A DNA stretch of 64,000 bases, taken from Mesorhizobium australicum WSM2073. Lineage in GTDB: Bacteria; Pseudomonadota; Alphaproteobacteria; Rhizobiales; Rhizobiaceae. Both the position numbers and the translations under genes were made by a program. The stretch is from contig NC_019973.1 in the NCBI RefSeq assembly GCF_000230995.2, positions 1,998,001 through 2,062,000 of the forward strand, given 5' to 3'. Shown here piece by piece: positions 34,401 through 41,964 of this stretch (its first letter is position 1; every line of letters starts with the position of its first letter). The notes under the pieces are model-generated. The model was not told where the DNA came from, did not search any database, and saw nothing but the letters and a program-made list of their open reading frames with translations.

Positions 34401-34685
34401 TCAACCGATCAACTGGCTCAGCGCCATGGCGACGGTCATGTCGCCCTCGACCTTTATCTTGCCGGTCATGAACGCCATGGTCGGGTTCAGGTCACCCGCG
34501 ATCAGCGAATCCAGATCGTCGAGCGACAGCTTGATGGTGCAGTCGGCGGGAGCGTCCGTGGTCGAGACGGTCGCGCCGTCGATGACGATGACGCCGTCGC
34601 TGCCGGTGTCGAACTTCACGGAACGGTCGAAGCCGCTGCTGGCCACGCGCGACTTGATCTTCTCGGCTATATCCTGAACGCTCAC
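34401..34685 (-). CDS. SCP2 sterol-binding domain protein
   Basis: A 94-residue single SCP2 domain, a small lipid-binding fold. The GTG at 34685 has GGGAG 6 nt upstream and starts VSVQDIAEKIKSRV; the ATG at 34709 lacks a ribosome site. Family segments are KLSLDDLDSLIAGDLNPTMAFMTGKIKVEGD split over the second half. It may bind a fatty acid or acyl-CoA in the cytosol. It lies 187 nt downstream of the flagellar genes and may be read with them. Confidence 0.88.
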   Translation of the reverse strand: MSVQDIAEKIKSRVASSGFDRSVKFDTGSDGVIVIDGATVSTTDAPADCTIKLSLDDLDSLIAGDLNPTMAFMTGKIKVEGDMTVAMALSQLIG

Positions 34686-34871
34686 GCTGTTCTCCCTGTC
34701 TGGTTGCATCTGTCACGCTACGCACTTCGGTCCAGCCGAAGTTCATGCGGCATCACTGGCGATCATGATCGCTGCCGCATATAGCTTCGGATTGACGTTT
34801 ACGTCAACGCGAATTGCAGGGATTGGCCCCAACGCCGACTGCTCTAGGGCCACCGGCACCGGGCCGATGGC

Positions 34872-35393
34872 TTAGTGCGCGCTGACCGGCTTGGGAGTCT
34901 CGGTCGCCTGGGTGCTGGCATCCTGCCGCCGACGCAGCCAGTTGTCGCGGATCTCATCCTTGCTCAGGAAATTGACCTGGTCGATCAGGACCTCATGGAC
35001 CAGGGTTGCGCCGACCCGGGTGTTGATCGTGTCGCGGATCGCGGCGCGAAAGGCATCGAGGTCGAGCGTCGCCTTCTTGGTGAAGTCGATCTGGGGGTTG
35101 GCGTAGAGGTAGGTGTAGACCTGGTCGGTGATGAGCGCCTCGGCCGGGATCGACAGCTTCTTTATCTGCTCCGGCTCGACGGTGTAGACGAGCTTGGCCA
35201 GAAAATAGCCGTCGATCTTGGAGTCGTGGATCAGCGGCACCGAAATGATGTCGGTCTTGACGTAGTCCAGCCCGCCCAGCATCGGCTTGGGTTTCTCACC
35301 GACGCCCTGTTCACCGGCGGCCTGGAACGAATAGAACACCGCGCCGAGCGTGGCGGCGCAGATCCAGACCGCTATGGCGATGACCTTGATCAT
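34872..35393 (-). CDS. Membrane-anchored protein with FliL-like layout, end of flagellar unit
   Basis: A 173-residue protein. A single N-terminal transmembrane helix (about 2-23) leads to a periplasmic domain with LGGLDYVKTDIISVPLIH, an internal FLAKLVYTVEPEQ segment, and a helix-rich end (AFRAAIRDTINTRVG...VLIDQVNFLSKDEIR). This order (anchor, beta strands, C-terminal helices ending in a VNFLSKDEIR-like strand) resembles FliL, which stabilises the stators. I do not see a firm FliL signature. Its gene starts 29 nt after the FlgN-like stop, so a flagellar role is likely from context. Confidence 0.55.
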   Translation of the reverse strand: MIKVIAIAVWICAATLGAVFYSFQAAGEQGVGEKPKPMLGGLDYVKTDIISVPLIHDSKIDGYFLAKLVYTVEPEQIKKLSIPAEALITDQVYTYLYANPQIDFTKKATLDLDAFRAAIRDTINTRVGATLVHEVLIDQVNFLSKDEIRDNWLRRRQDASTQATETPKPVSAH

Positions 35394-35422
35394 TTTGAAC
35401 GCGAGCTCGGCATTGCCGCGCT

Positions 35423-35848
35423 CTAACCTTTCATCCTGCCGAACTCGCCGGCGGAGTAGGTGCCGTCGGTCTCGGCGCGCTGGATGGCACTGCGCAGCAG
35501 GCTGGCGACCTCGTTGACGGCGCTCAGATGCGCCAGGATAGCGGCTTCGTTCTTCGCCAGCTTCTGGCGCAGCCGGGTCAGGCCCTCGCGGTGCTGCTCG
35601 AGGAACTCGGCTTCGCTGCCGCCCTTCATGGCCCGGGTCAGCTCGTAGAGATAGCGGCTCTTGCGGGCGTTCGACGCCTTGAGGTCATAGCTTGTATCGC
35701 TGCGGATGCCGGCGGTCTCTTCCTCGACCACCTCCTCGATGCGGCCGATGATGGCGGCAAGGTTTCCAGGCCGCGCGAAAGGAGTCGGTGCGTCCGACGC
35801 GGTGGTGCGCGCGGGCAGCTTGGCGGTGAATTCCGAAGAGTCGGCCAT
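35423..35848 (-). CDS. FlgN-like flagellar chaperone candidate
   Basis: A 141-residue, mostly helical, cytosolic protein. Segments IIGRIEEVVEEETAGIRSD, KASNARKSRYLYELTRA and HREGLTRLRQKLAKNEAAI form long amphipathic helices with heptad spacing, as in FlgN-type export chaperones for the FlgK/FlgL junction proteins. It sits between cheL and the FliL-like gene with 13-nt spacing to cheL. The function is inferred from size, fold and place; no characterised motif proves it. Confidence 0.55.
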   Translation of the reverse strand: MADSSEFTAKLPARTTASDAPTPFARPGNLAAIIGRIEEVVEEETAGIRSDTSYDLKASNARKSRYLYELTRAMKGGSEAEFLEQHREGLTRLRQKLAKNEAAILAHLSAVNEVASLLRSAIQRAETDGTYSAGEFGRMKG

Positions 35849-35861
35849 GTGTTTCCCAGTC

Positions 35862-36434
35862 CTAGATCTTGATGTCTGTTTTTTTGGTTGTCTCGTCGCC
35901 GGTCATCGACTTGGCGGCCTTGCGCTGCAGCTCCTGGACGAGCGAGGTGGACAGACGGGTCTGCTGATCGATCTCGGTTTTTTCCGGCCCATTCGAGACC
36001 GGGCCGATCGGAATCTTGCGCTTGCCGTCCATGTAGTGGTCGGCGAGCAGCGACTTGGCGATGCCGATGCCGCCGCGGTCAGCCATGACGTCGGCGACAC
36101 GCTCGGCGAGCTGCGATTTCCACATGTCGCCTGCGAGACCCGTGCCATAGACGCCCTCGGTGTCCTTGGGCAGCATGTTCTGGATGAAGGTCTGCAGGAC
36201 CATCGCCTCGAACTTCTTGAACTTCTTGGCCGGGTCGGCTGTCGCGGCGGCCTTGTCCGCCGTCTCGCGCGACAGGATCGAGCCGGCATCGAGCGAAGCC
36301 GCAGTGTCGACCGAAAACGTGCCGGCGACGCTGCCGGCGCGCTTGGTCAGCGCGGCGCGGGCAGCCTCGATATCCATCGGATCGGCAGCTCGGGCGACAT
36401 CCATCACGATGTCGCTGGGTGGAGAAATCGCCAA
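35862..36434 (-). CDS. cheL: Rod-binding protein, CheL type
   Basis: A 190-residue protein with the FlgJ N-terminal rod-binding domain but no muramidase domain. In rhizobia and Caulobacter such proteins are called CheL; they assist rod and P/L-ring assembly in the periplasm. I use the TTG at 36434, which gives MAISPPSDIVMDVARAADP, the typical family start, with AAGGCGG about 9 nt upstream. The core shows KKFKKFEAMVLQTFIQNMLP, VYGTGLAGDMWKSQLAERVA and GIGIAKSLLADHY. Spacing to the next gene is 13 nt. Its upstream partner in the flagellar unit is now the regulator block. Confidence 0.88.
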   Translation of the reverse strand: MAISPPSDIVMDVARAADPMDIEAARAALTKRAGSVAGTFSVDTAASLDAGSILSRETADKAAATADPAKKFKKFEAMVLQTFIQNMLPKDTEGVYGTGLAGDMWKSQLAERVADVMADRGGIGIAKSLLADHYMDGKRKIPIGPVSNGPEKTEIDQQTRLSTSLVQELQRKAAKSMTGDETTKKTDIKI

Positions 36435-36554
36435 GAAGGTCCGCCTTTTGCCGGGTTTCCTTAGCCAGGACCATGCCTCAACAAGCTTGTGGCAGGCTTG
36501 CGGAGGCGGGCTTGATCTGGTTTCTCCGGGTCCAAGCCGTCTAGCCACCTTCCG

Positions 36555-38534
36555 TCAGGAAGCAGGAAGGCCAGCTCTCGACAGCATTTCGAGGAATCTC
36601 GCGTGATGATGATCCTTCACATAGCGAGGCACAAAGCCGGGGCAGACATTGCCCAGGTTGAGATGAGGAAGTTGTGACAGGCAATGGTGTATGGCCCTAG
36701 AGGCTTCTTCGTTGTTTCCGGTCGCCGACGCGGACGCGGCCCAGTAAAGGGCGCCGCGAACAAATCCCGGCTTTGTCCTGACCACCCTGCGGGCGACTTC
36801 GAGCGCCCGCCGATCGTCGCCGCCCGCAAACAGTGCGACAACCAAGCCATGATGACGCCAGAAATCGATGACGTCATGCGTTCCGAGCCGGATTGCCTCG
36901 TTCGCCTCTCGCACTGCTTCGTTTACCTCTCCGCGCAATGCCAACAGCATCGAAATGTCGCCGTGGCCGGTCGGATAGCTTGGATTGAGACTGATCGCGT
37001 GCTGGCATTCGGCGATCGCTTCGTCGATGCGGCCACAGCTTTCGAGCGCGAATGACAGGATGCAGCGGGCAATTTCGTCGTCAGGCACCGCCCGTACCGC
37101 CGCCGCCGCAAGCTCGACCGCCCGCTCGATCTGGCCCGGCTCCCTAGGTAACGAGCCGAACGCCACGCCCATTGAAATTATAATCGAGAGCGTCCGCTTC
37201 GCACGCGCGTTGTCGGCGCCTATGGAGACAGCTTTCTCGGCAAGTTCTAGCCCGATCAGAAGCGAGTCCCGGGTCATCTCGAAATACTTCATCAAAGCTT
37301 CGTTCACCAACCTGCGCACTTCGGGGGGACCAGGCGGGCTCTTGTCGCGGACTTTCCAGTTGGTCAGTTGAAGGTCGAGGATCACGGCCAAGACAACAGA
37401 CTGTGCGATCCTGTCCTGGAATTCGAGCGCATTCTCGGACTGCCCGTCGAACTTCTGGGCCCAGACGTTGTGGCCGCCAGCGGCATCGACAAGCTGGATG
37501 TTCACCCTCAGCCCATTGCCCGATCTCTGGACGCTGCCGCTAAGCACGTATCGCGCACGGAGCGTTCCCGGGATCTTGGTTCCTTCGGCACCACTTTTCT
37601 CCGCAGGCGGCTGTGCGGAGAGCACGACGTAATCGGCCACCTCGGAAAGAGCCGTGGTGATATCCTGCATGAGCCCCTTGGAGAAAAAGTCGTCGCCTTG
37701 CTTTCCGGTCAGATTGATGAAGTCGGCAACGCTGATCGATGGGCGCCCGTGGCGCTGGTTGGCTGGAACAGTATTTGCCGACTGTGTATTCGACGCCGTA
37801 TCGGCAGACAGCATGGATTGCCAAAGCGCTCGCGTTTCCGGGCCGACCTCGACCCCGAATTCTTTCTTCAACATGCTTCTGCAAACTTCGTATGTCCTGA
37901 TCGCCCTGTCGCGTTGACCCGACGCAAGCAGTAATTCCATCTTGAGCCGATAGGCCTCTTCCCGCGTCGGTTCCATGACGAGAACGCGATCGACCAGTAT
38001 GATTCCGGTTTCCGTGTCAACGAGACGGGCCAATTTTTCGAAAGCTTCAAGTGCGCGGCTCAGCAATCTGTCGCGTTCGGATGCGACCCAGCCATCGAAC
38101 CCATCGCTTCCCAGATAAAACCCGTCGAGGAACGGCCCGTTGTAGTTCGCCAGAGCCTTTTCGAGTTCCGGCACAGAACGGGCCGTGAGGCCTGCTTCGA
38201 ACTCGTCCACGTCAACCCGAACCGCGTCTGGCGTGAGGCCAATCGATTCCCCGCGGGAATGGATAAGATTCACGCCTGCCCGCGATAAATCCCGGCGCAG
38301 AATACTGAGGGTTTGCCTCAGACTGTTGCGGGAGTGTTCGCTATCGCTGTCACTCCAGAATAGATCAGCCAGCCTCTCCCGTGTCGCTGCCATGCCTGGA
38401 GACCGGGACAGATAAGCGATGATCGCAGGCCCTCGTTTTCCTGTCAGCCGGAGCGAATCCGCCATGGCATTTTCGATCCTGAAACCACCGAAGAGTGAGA
38501 TTCTATTTGTCTCGTCCTTCTCTTCATTTTGCAT
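36555..38534 (-). CDS. SARP/BTAD-type transcriptional regulator with TPR tail
   Basis: A 659-residue regulator. An N-terminal winged-helix DNA-binding region (about 10-100, with LADLFWSDSDSEHSRNSLRQTL) and a bacterial transcriptional activator domain (about 105-245, ASGQRDRAIRTYEVCRSML) form a SARP-like module. A TolB-N/adenylate-cyclase-associated segment (about 270-385, GRPSISVADFINLTGKQ) follows, then TPR-like repeats to the end (about 400-650). Such proteins often respond to an internal signal through the TPR part. It sits inside the flagellar region, transcribed the same way, and its base composition is lower in GC than its neighbours. The target genes are unknown; the divergent block at 38685 is the natural candidate. 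Confidence 0.85.
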   Translation of the reverse strand: MQNEEKDETNRISLFGGFRIENAMADSLRLTGKRGPAIIAYLSRSPGMAATRERLADLFWSDSDSEHSRNSLRQTLSILRRDLSRAGVNLIHSRGESIGLTPDAVRVDVDEFEAGLTARSVPELEKALANYNGPFLDGFYLGSDGFDGWVASERDRLLSRALEAFEKLARLVDTETGIILVDRVLVMEPTREEAYRLKMELLLASGQRDRAIRTYEVCRSMLKKEFGVEVGPETRALWQSMLSADTASNTQSANTVPANQRHGRPSISVADFINLTGKQGDDFFSKGLMQDITTALSEVADYVVLSAQPPAEKSGAEGTKIPGTLRARYVLSGSVQRSGNGLRVNIQLVDAAGGHNVWAQKFDGQSENALEFQDRIAQSVVLAVILDLQLTNWKVRDKSPPGPPEVRRLVNEALMKYFEMTRDSLLIGLELAEKAVSIGADNARAKRTLSIIISMGVAFGSLPREPGQIERAVELAAAAVRAVPDDEIARCILSFALESCGRIDEAIAECQHAISLNPSYPTGHGDISMLLALRGEVNEAVREANEAIRLGTHDVIDFWRHHGLVVALFAGGDDRRALEVARRVVRTKPGFVRGALYWAASASATGNNEEASRAIHHCLSQLPHLNLGNVCPGFVPRYVKDHHHARFLEMLSRAGLPAS

Positions 38535-38684
38535 TTGCTCTCCCCGCCTGACGAAATTCTAACTCAAAACTAACGCTTCGCAAACAGTAGCGCCCCACCC
38601 TCAAGCGCTGCCGTGATGCAGGATCGTCTAGGTCCGGCGAGTCAGGGGGCCGAGTCATCAAGAACTTGGCTTGAGGGGTGCCGG

Positions 38685-39191
38685 GTGTCTGAGATCAGAG
38701 CCAATTTGCTGCTGCTGTTGGCGGCCGCTATATGGGGCCTCGGCAATGTCGCGCAAAAGACGGTGCTTGCTCACCTTGATGCCCTGAGTGCCGTCGGCCT
38801 GCGTTGCCTGATCGGCGAGCTGCTGGTGCTGCCGTTTGTATTGAAGGAAAGGAGACTGCCTGCCGGGCCGGTCTATTTCTCCACCCTGACCAAGGTGGGT
38901 GTGTTGTTCGCGATCTCCATAAGGCTTCAGCAGCTTTGCTATCTCGGCGCCACAGTCACGAATGCAAGCTTCCTGGTGAGCACCGCAACCGTGCTGACAC
39001 CACTGGCCGCCTGGCTGCTCATCGGCGAACACCCGACAGCGAACCTTGCCGTAGCGACCGGTTTCACCGTCCTTGGTGTGATGATCCTTGCCGTTTATGA
39101 GCGCGTATTCCCAATCCGACCGCCACTCGGCATGACCTCAAACGACCCGGCAGCGGTCGCTGCCGGGCTCGTCGCGAGGTCGCCGCGATGA
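38685..39191 (+). CDS. EamA/DMT transporter, half length
   Basis: A 168-residue membrane protein with a single EamA domain and about five transmembrane helices. The GTG at 38685 has GAGGGG about 6 nt upstream. Segments LLLAAAIWGLGNVAQKTVL, GLRCLIGELLVLP and NASFLVSTATVLTPLAAWLL are typical of the first half of a DMT exporter, but full members carry two such domains (near 300 residues). Residues after about 145 read as unrelated tail (NDPAAVAAGLVARSPR). It is either a truncated relic or a dimeric half transporter. It is divergent from the SARP gene and overlaps the next start (ATGA). Confidence 0.7.
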   Translation: MSEIRANLLLLLAAAIWGLGNVAQKTVLAHLDALSAVGLRCLIGELLVLPFVLKERRLPAGPVYFSTLTKVGVLFAISIRLQQLCYLGATVTNASFLVSTATVLTPLAAWLLIGEHPTANLAVATGFTVLGVMILAVYERVFPIRPPLGMTSNDPAAVAAGLVARSPR

Positions 39192-39882
39192 CAGCTCGGG
39201 CAGTTCCGATCGCATATTTGGTGGCGGCGCTTCGCGCCCGCGTTAAGGGACCCGGGGGCTATTACAACAGCGGCAATGCGCTCGGCATTGTCATGGGTGT
39301 CGCAATTCAGATTGCCACAGTGCCGGTCGGATTGCATGAGGGAAGCGCCGTCACCACCACTGTGATGAACTATTTCGCCGGCAGCCATGGCACTGTTGCG
39401 CTGACACTGGCTACTCTGGTTTTCTTCTTCGGCGGTGAGGCTTATCACCGGGCATGGTCAGGGCCGGATGCTCCCGATCCCGCCCTCAACCGTCTGGGCG
39501 ACTTCCTGTCAGGTGTAGGTGCGCTCGGGCTCGGCGCTGCCCTGCTGCTGCTCGGCGATCCCCTACTGGCAGCGACTTCCGGCTTGCTGCATGCGTTAGG
39601 CAAATTCGGCAGCGCCATTCTTAGGACGGGCACGCCGCTTCCGTTATGGCCGGTCGCCTGGCCCGATCCCTTCCGTAGTGCAGTGCTCGCCAGCCGGTTG
39701 CCGGCAATGCTAGCGACAACCGTAGCCCTCGGGGGACCCTCCCGCGGGTCTGGTTGGGCGAGTCCTTCGCGGCGCTCGCCATGCAACTGACTTTGCTGGG
39801 CTGTTACCTTCTATGGACCAAGGCGGATCTGCTGCTGCTCGGCGCGCGGAGCAAGGCTCTTCGCGAGATTTCCACATGTTGA
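39188..39882 (+). pseudogene. Multi-pass membrane protein, apparent frameshift
   Basis: The frame from ATG 39188 encodes membrane helices (GIVMGVAIQIATVPVG, GTVALTLATLVFFFGG, LGDFLSGVGALGLGAALLLLG) up to about codon 180. At about 39728 it changes to basic, non-membrane sequence and stops at 39790. In another frame the sequence continues as a plausible last helix and tail (RVWLGESFAALAMQLTLLGC, then LLWTKADLLLLG) to TGA at 39882. A 1-base insertion or 2-base loss in the GGGGGA run near 39733 would join them. I do not recognise the family. The frameshift could be a sequencing error. Confidence 0.65.
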
Positions 39883-40796
39883 AAAATAATCCTTTGAAAA
39901 TGCCCGTTCTTGAGGTGGAGAATAACATGTTGGGTAGTATGCATCGGGGCGTAGGTGCCCTGTCCGTAGCGGCCTTTTTTCGCGAGCAGGCGTGCGCGAT
40001 ATGCAGGGGTACCCTGATATCGGGGACAGAGCGGTCAGCCGAAGGGCCAGCAAAGCGTGCCGGCCTATTTTGGGCGCTGGTGGGGACGCTTGGAGCTTCG
40101 GTGGTTTGGGCGCCGCAGGCCTGGGCGGCCAACGTCGATGTTGCCGTAGTATTCGCTGTCGATTTCTCATCCTCGGTCGATCCAAAGGTCGCCGATCTAC
40201 AGCGCGAAGGTCATGCTGCGGCACTTACTTCTCCAGAGATCATCGCCGCCATCGCGCGCAATTACGTCGGCTGCATCAGCGTTGCCTATTTTGAGTGGTC
40301 AAGTCCCGGACACACACGCGTCGTGCTGCCGTGGACAAACATCTGCGGGCTGGAAGACGCCAGAGCGGCCGCATCGGTGATTAGCACGAAAGGAGATACC
40401 GGCTTCGCCCGTCGGGGGCGGAGCGGAACGTCCGTCTCGTCGGCTATTGATGTCGGTACCCTTCTGCTCGACCAGTTTCCGGGAACGGCAGCAAAGAAAG
40501 TAATCGACATCTCAGCCAACGGCGAGAATAATGATGGGCTTCCTGTTCAGCCGAGCAGGCTGAACGCCGTTGCCAAGGGGTATACAATCAACGCGATTGC
40601 CATTCCAACGCAGGATGAGGATCCCGATCAACCGTTGGCATCCTATTTTGCCAAATCGGTCATTGGCGGTTCCCAAGCCTTCGTTATAACGCCGAAGGGA
40701 CCGAGTGACTATGTGATGGCCCTTCGCCGCAAGCTGGTTACGGAAGTGAGCATGAACGTTAGCCGGCAGGCGGATGGACTCTCTACGCAACATTGA
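39876..40796 (+). CDS. DUF1194 (VWA-like) secreted protein
   Basis: A 306-residue protein. From ATG 39876 a long N-terminus leads to a transmembrane/signal segment at about 70-92 (GLFWALVGTLGASVVW, cut near AWAAN). The DUF1194 domain follows: VAVVFAVDFSSSVD is an MIDAS-like DxSxS start, then GCISVAYFEWS, GTSVSSAIDVG and KKVIDISANGENND. The fold is a von Willebrand A-like domain expected in the periplasm. The upstream start is unsure; a start nearer the signal segment is possible. It overlaps the tail of the frameshifted gene and ends 30 nt from the fliJ-like stop. Confidence 0.78.
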   Translation: MLKNNPLKMPVLEVENNMLGSMHRGVGALSVAAFFREQACAICRGTLISGTERSAEGPAKRAGLFWALVGTLGASVVWAPQAWAANVDVAVVFAVDFSSSVDPKVADLQREGHAAALTSPEIIAAIARNYVGCISVAYFEWSSPGHTRVVLPWTNICGLEDARAAASVISTKGDTGFARRGRSGTSVSSAIDVGTLLLDQFPGTAAKKVIDISANGENNDGLPVQPSRLNAVAKGYTINAIAIPTQDEDPDQPLASYFAKSVIGGSQAFVITPKGPSDYVMALRRKLVTEVSMNVSRQADGLSTQH

Positions 40797-40826
40797 TGAG
40801 TTCGGGCAACGTTCCGGCTCCGCCAA

Positions 40827-41210
40827 TTACTCCTGTCCCTGCTTCTGCGCGATCAGGTCCAGCCGCTCGCGGTCTGATCTCTCGCGCTCGTCGCGGTTGC
40901 GCAGGTCCCTGTAGGCGCGCTCGACCATGTTCGTGCGGGCGCTTGCCGCGGCGATGAGGCCGGCTTCCTGCCTGGCGCTTTCCAGGCTCTCCTCCTGGCG
41001 CACGACGGCCTGGGCGATGCGGCGATGATAGAGATCGGGGAACAGGCTGGAGAGGGAATTGTCCTGGTCGAAATGGCCGATCAATTCGCGGGCCTCGGTC
41101 TCGGCGGCGCTTGCCGCGGCGACGAAGGTGGCGTGGCGGGTTTCGTGCAGGGCTTTCAGCTGTCCCTGCACCTTGACTAGTTTCCTCAGACGATCCTTGC
41201 GCGTGCTCAT
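40827..41210 (-). CDS. FliJ-like coiled-coil flagellar protein
   Basis: A 127-residue, highly charged, all-helical protein. It has heptad-like helices (KDRLRKLVKVQGQLKALHETR and VRQEESLESARQEAG) as expected for FliJ, the export stalk that links the FliI/FliH ATPase to FlhA. Its start is 1 nt from the fliR stop (TGA-C-ATG), so it is translated with fliR. FliJ is poorly conserved; the call rests on size, coiled coil and place. Confidence 0.6.
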   Translation of the reverse strand: MSTRKDRLRKLVKVQGQLKALHETRHATFVAAASAAETEARELIGHFDQDNSLSSLFPDLYHRRIAQAVVRQEESLESARQEAGLIAAASARTNMVERAYRDLRNRDERERSDRERLDLIAQKQGQE

Positions 41211-41211
41211 G

Positions 41212-41964
41212 TCACCTCGCCAGCGTGAGGTCGACGAAGCCGTCGACGAACAGCGACAGCATGGTGCCGGCGGCGAAATAGAAGATCAGCATGCCGCCGG
41301 CCATGACGAAGGGCTGCGAGATGAAATAAATCGGGATCTGCGGCGTCAGCTTGTTGACGAAGCCGATCGTCAGATTGACGAGAATGGCGTAGGCGACGAA
41401 CGGGCTGCCGAGGCGGATGACCAGGAAGAAAGTGTCCGACACGGTGTCGGTGATGTCGACCAGCGCCGCCTGCGGGTTGAAGAAGACGTTGACCGGCGCG
41501 ACCGTGTAGGACGCCACCAGGGCGCGGACGATCTCGTGATCGAAGTCGAAGACGAACAGCATCAGCAGCGCCGAAAACGAAATGATGGCGGCAAGGGCCG
41601 CCTGCGGCTCCGGTTCCTCGATCGCCGGTCCGCCGGAACCGCCGTAGCCGATCAGCATGGCGATGGCCGAGCCCATGAAGCGAAGCGCCTCCATGTAGAG
41701 CCTGGTCATGGCGCCGATCAGCCCGCCGACCAGCAACTCCGAGACGATCATCGGCACCAGGATCTGCGGACGCGGATCGACGAAGGGAAAGATCTTGTCC
41801 CACAGGAAGGCAAGCAGGCCCCCCGTGGCGGCGACCGCGACGAACAGCCTGACCTGGACCGGGACGCGGGCGCTGGACAGGCCCGGCATCAGCATGAAAC
41901 AGGCGCCGATGCGGCAGAAGGCGAGGAACGCCGCGATGACGACGGCCTGCGAGAGAACGCTCAC
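41212..41964 (-). CDS. fliR: Flagellar export gate protein FliR
   Basis: A 250-residue inner-membrane component of the flagellar type III export gate, built with FliP and FliQ. Visible segments are [80 protein letters not shown] text, and [23 protein letters not shown] (family hallmark of the conserved C-terminal half). It overlaps flhA by 4 nt (ATGA). Confidence 0.93.
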   Translation of the reverse strand: MSVLSQAVVIAAFLAFCRIGACFMLMPGLSSARVPVQVRLFVAVAATGGLLAFLWDKIFPFVDPRPQILVPMIVSELLVGGLIGAMTRLYMEALRFMGSAIAMLIGYGGSGGPAIEEPEPQAALAAIISFSALLMLFVFDFDHEIVRALVASYTVAPVNVFFNPQAALVDITDTVSDTFFLVIRLGSPFVAYAILVNLTIGFVNKLTPQIPIYFISQPFVMAGGMLIFYFAAGTMLSLFVDGFVDLTLAR

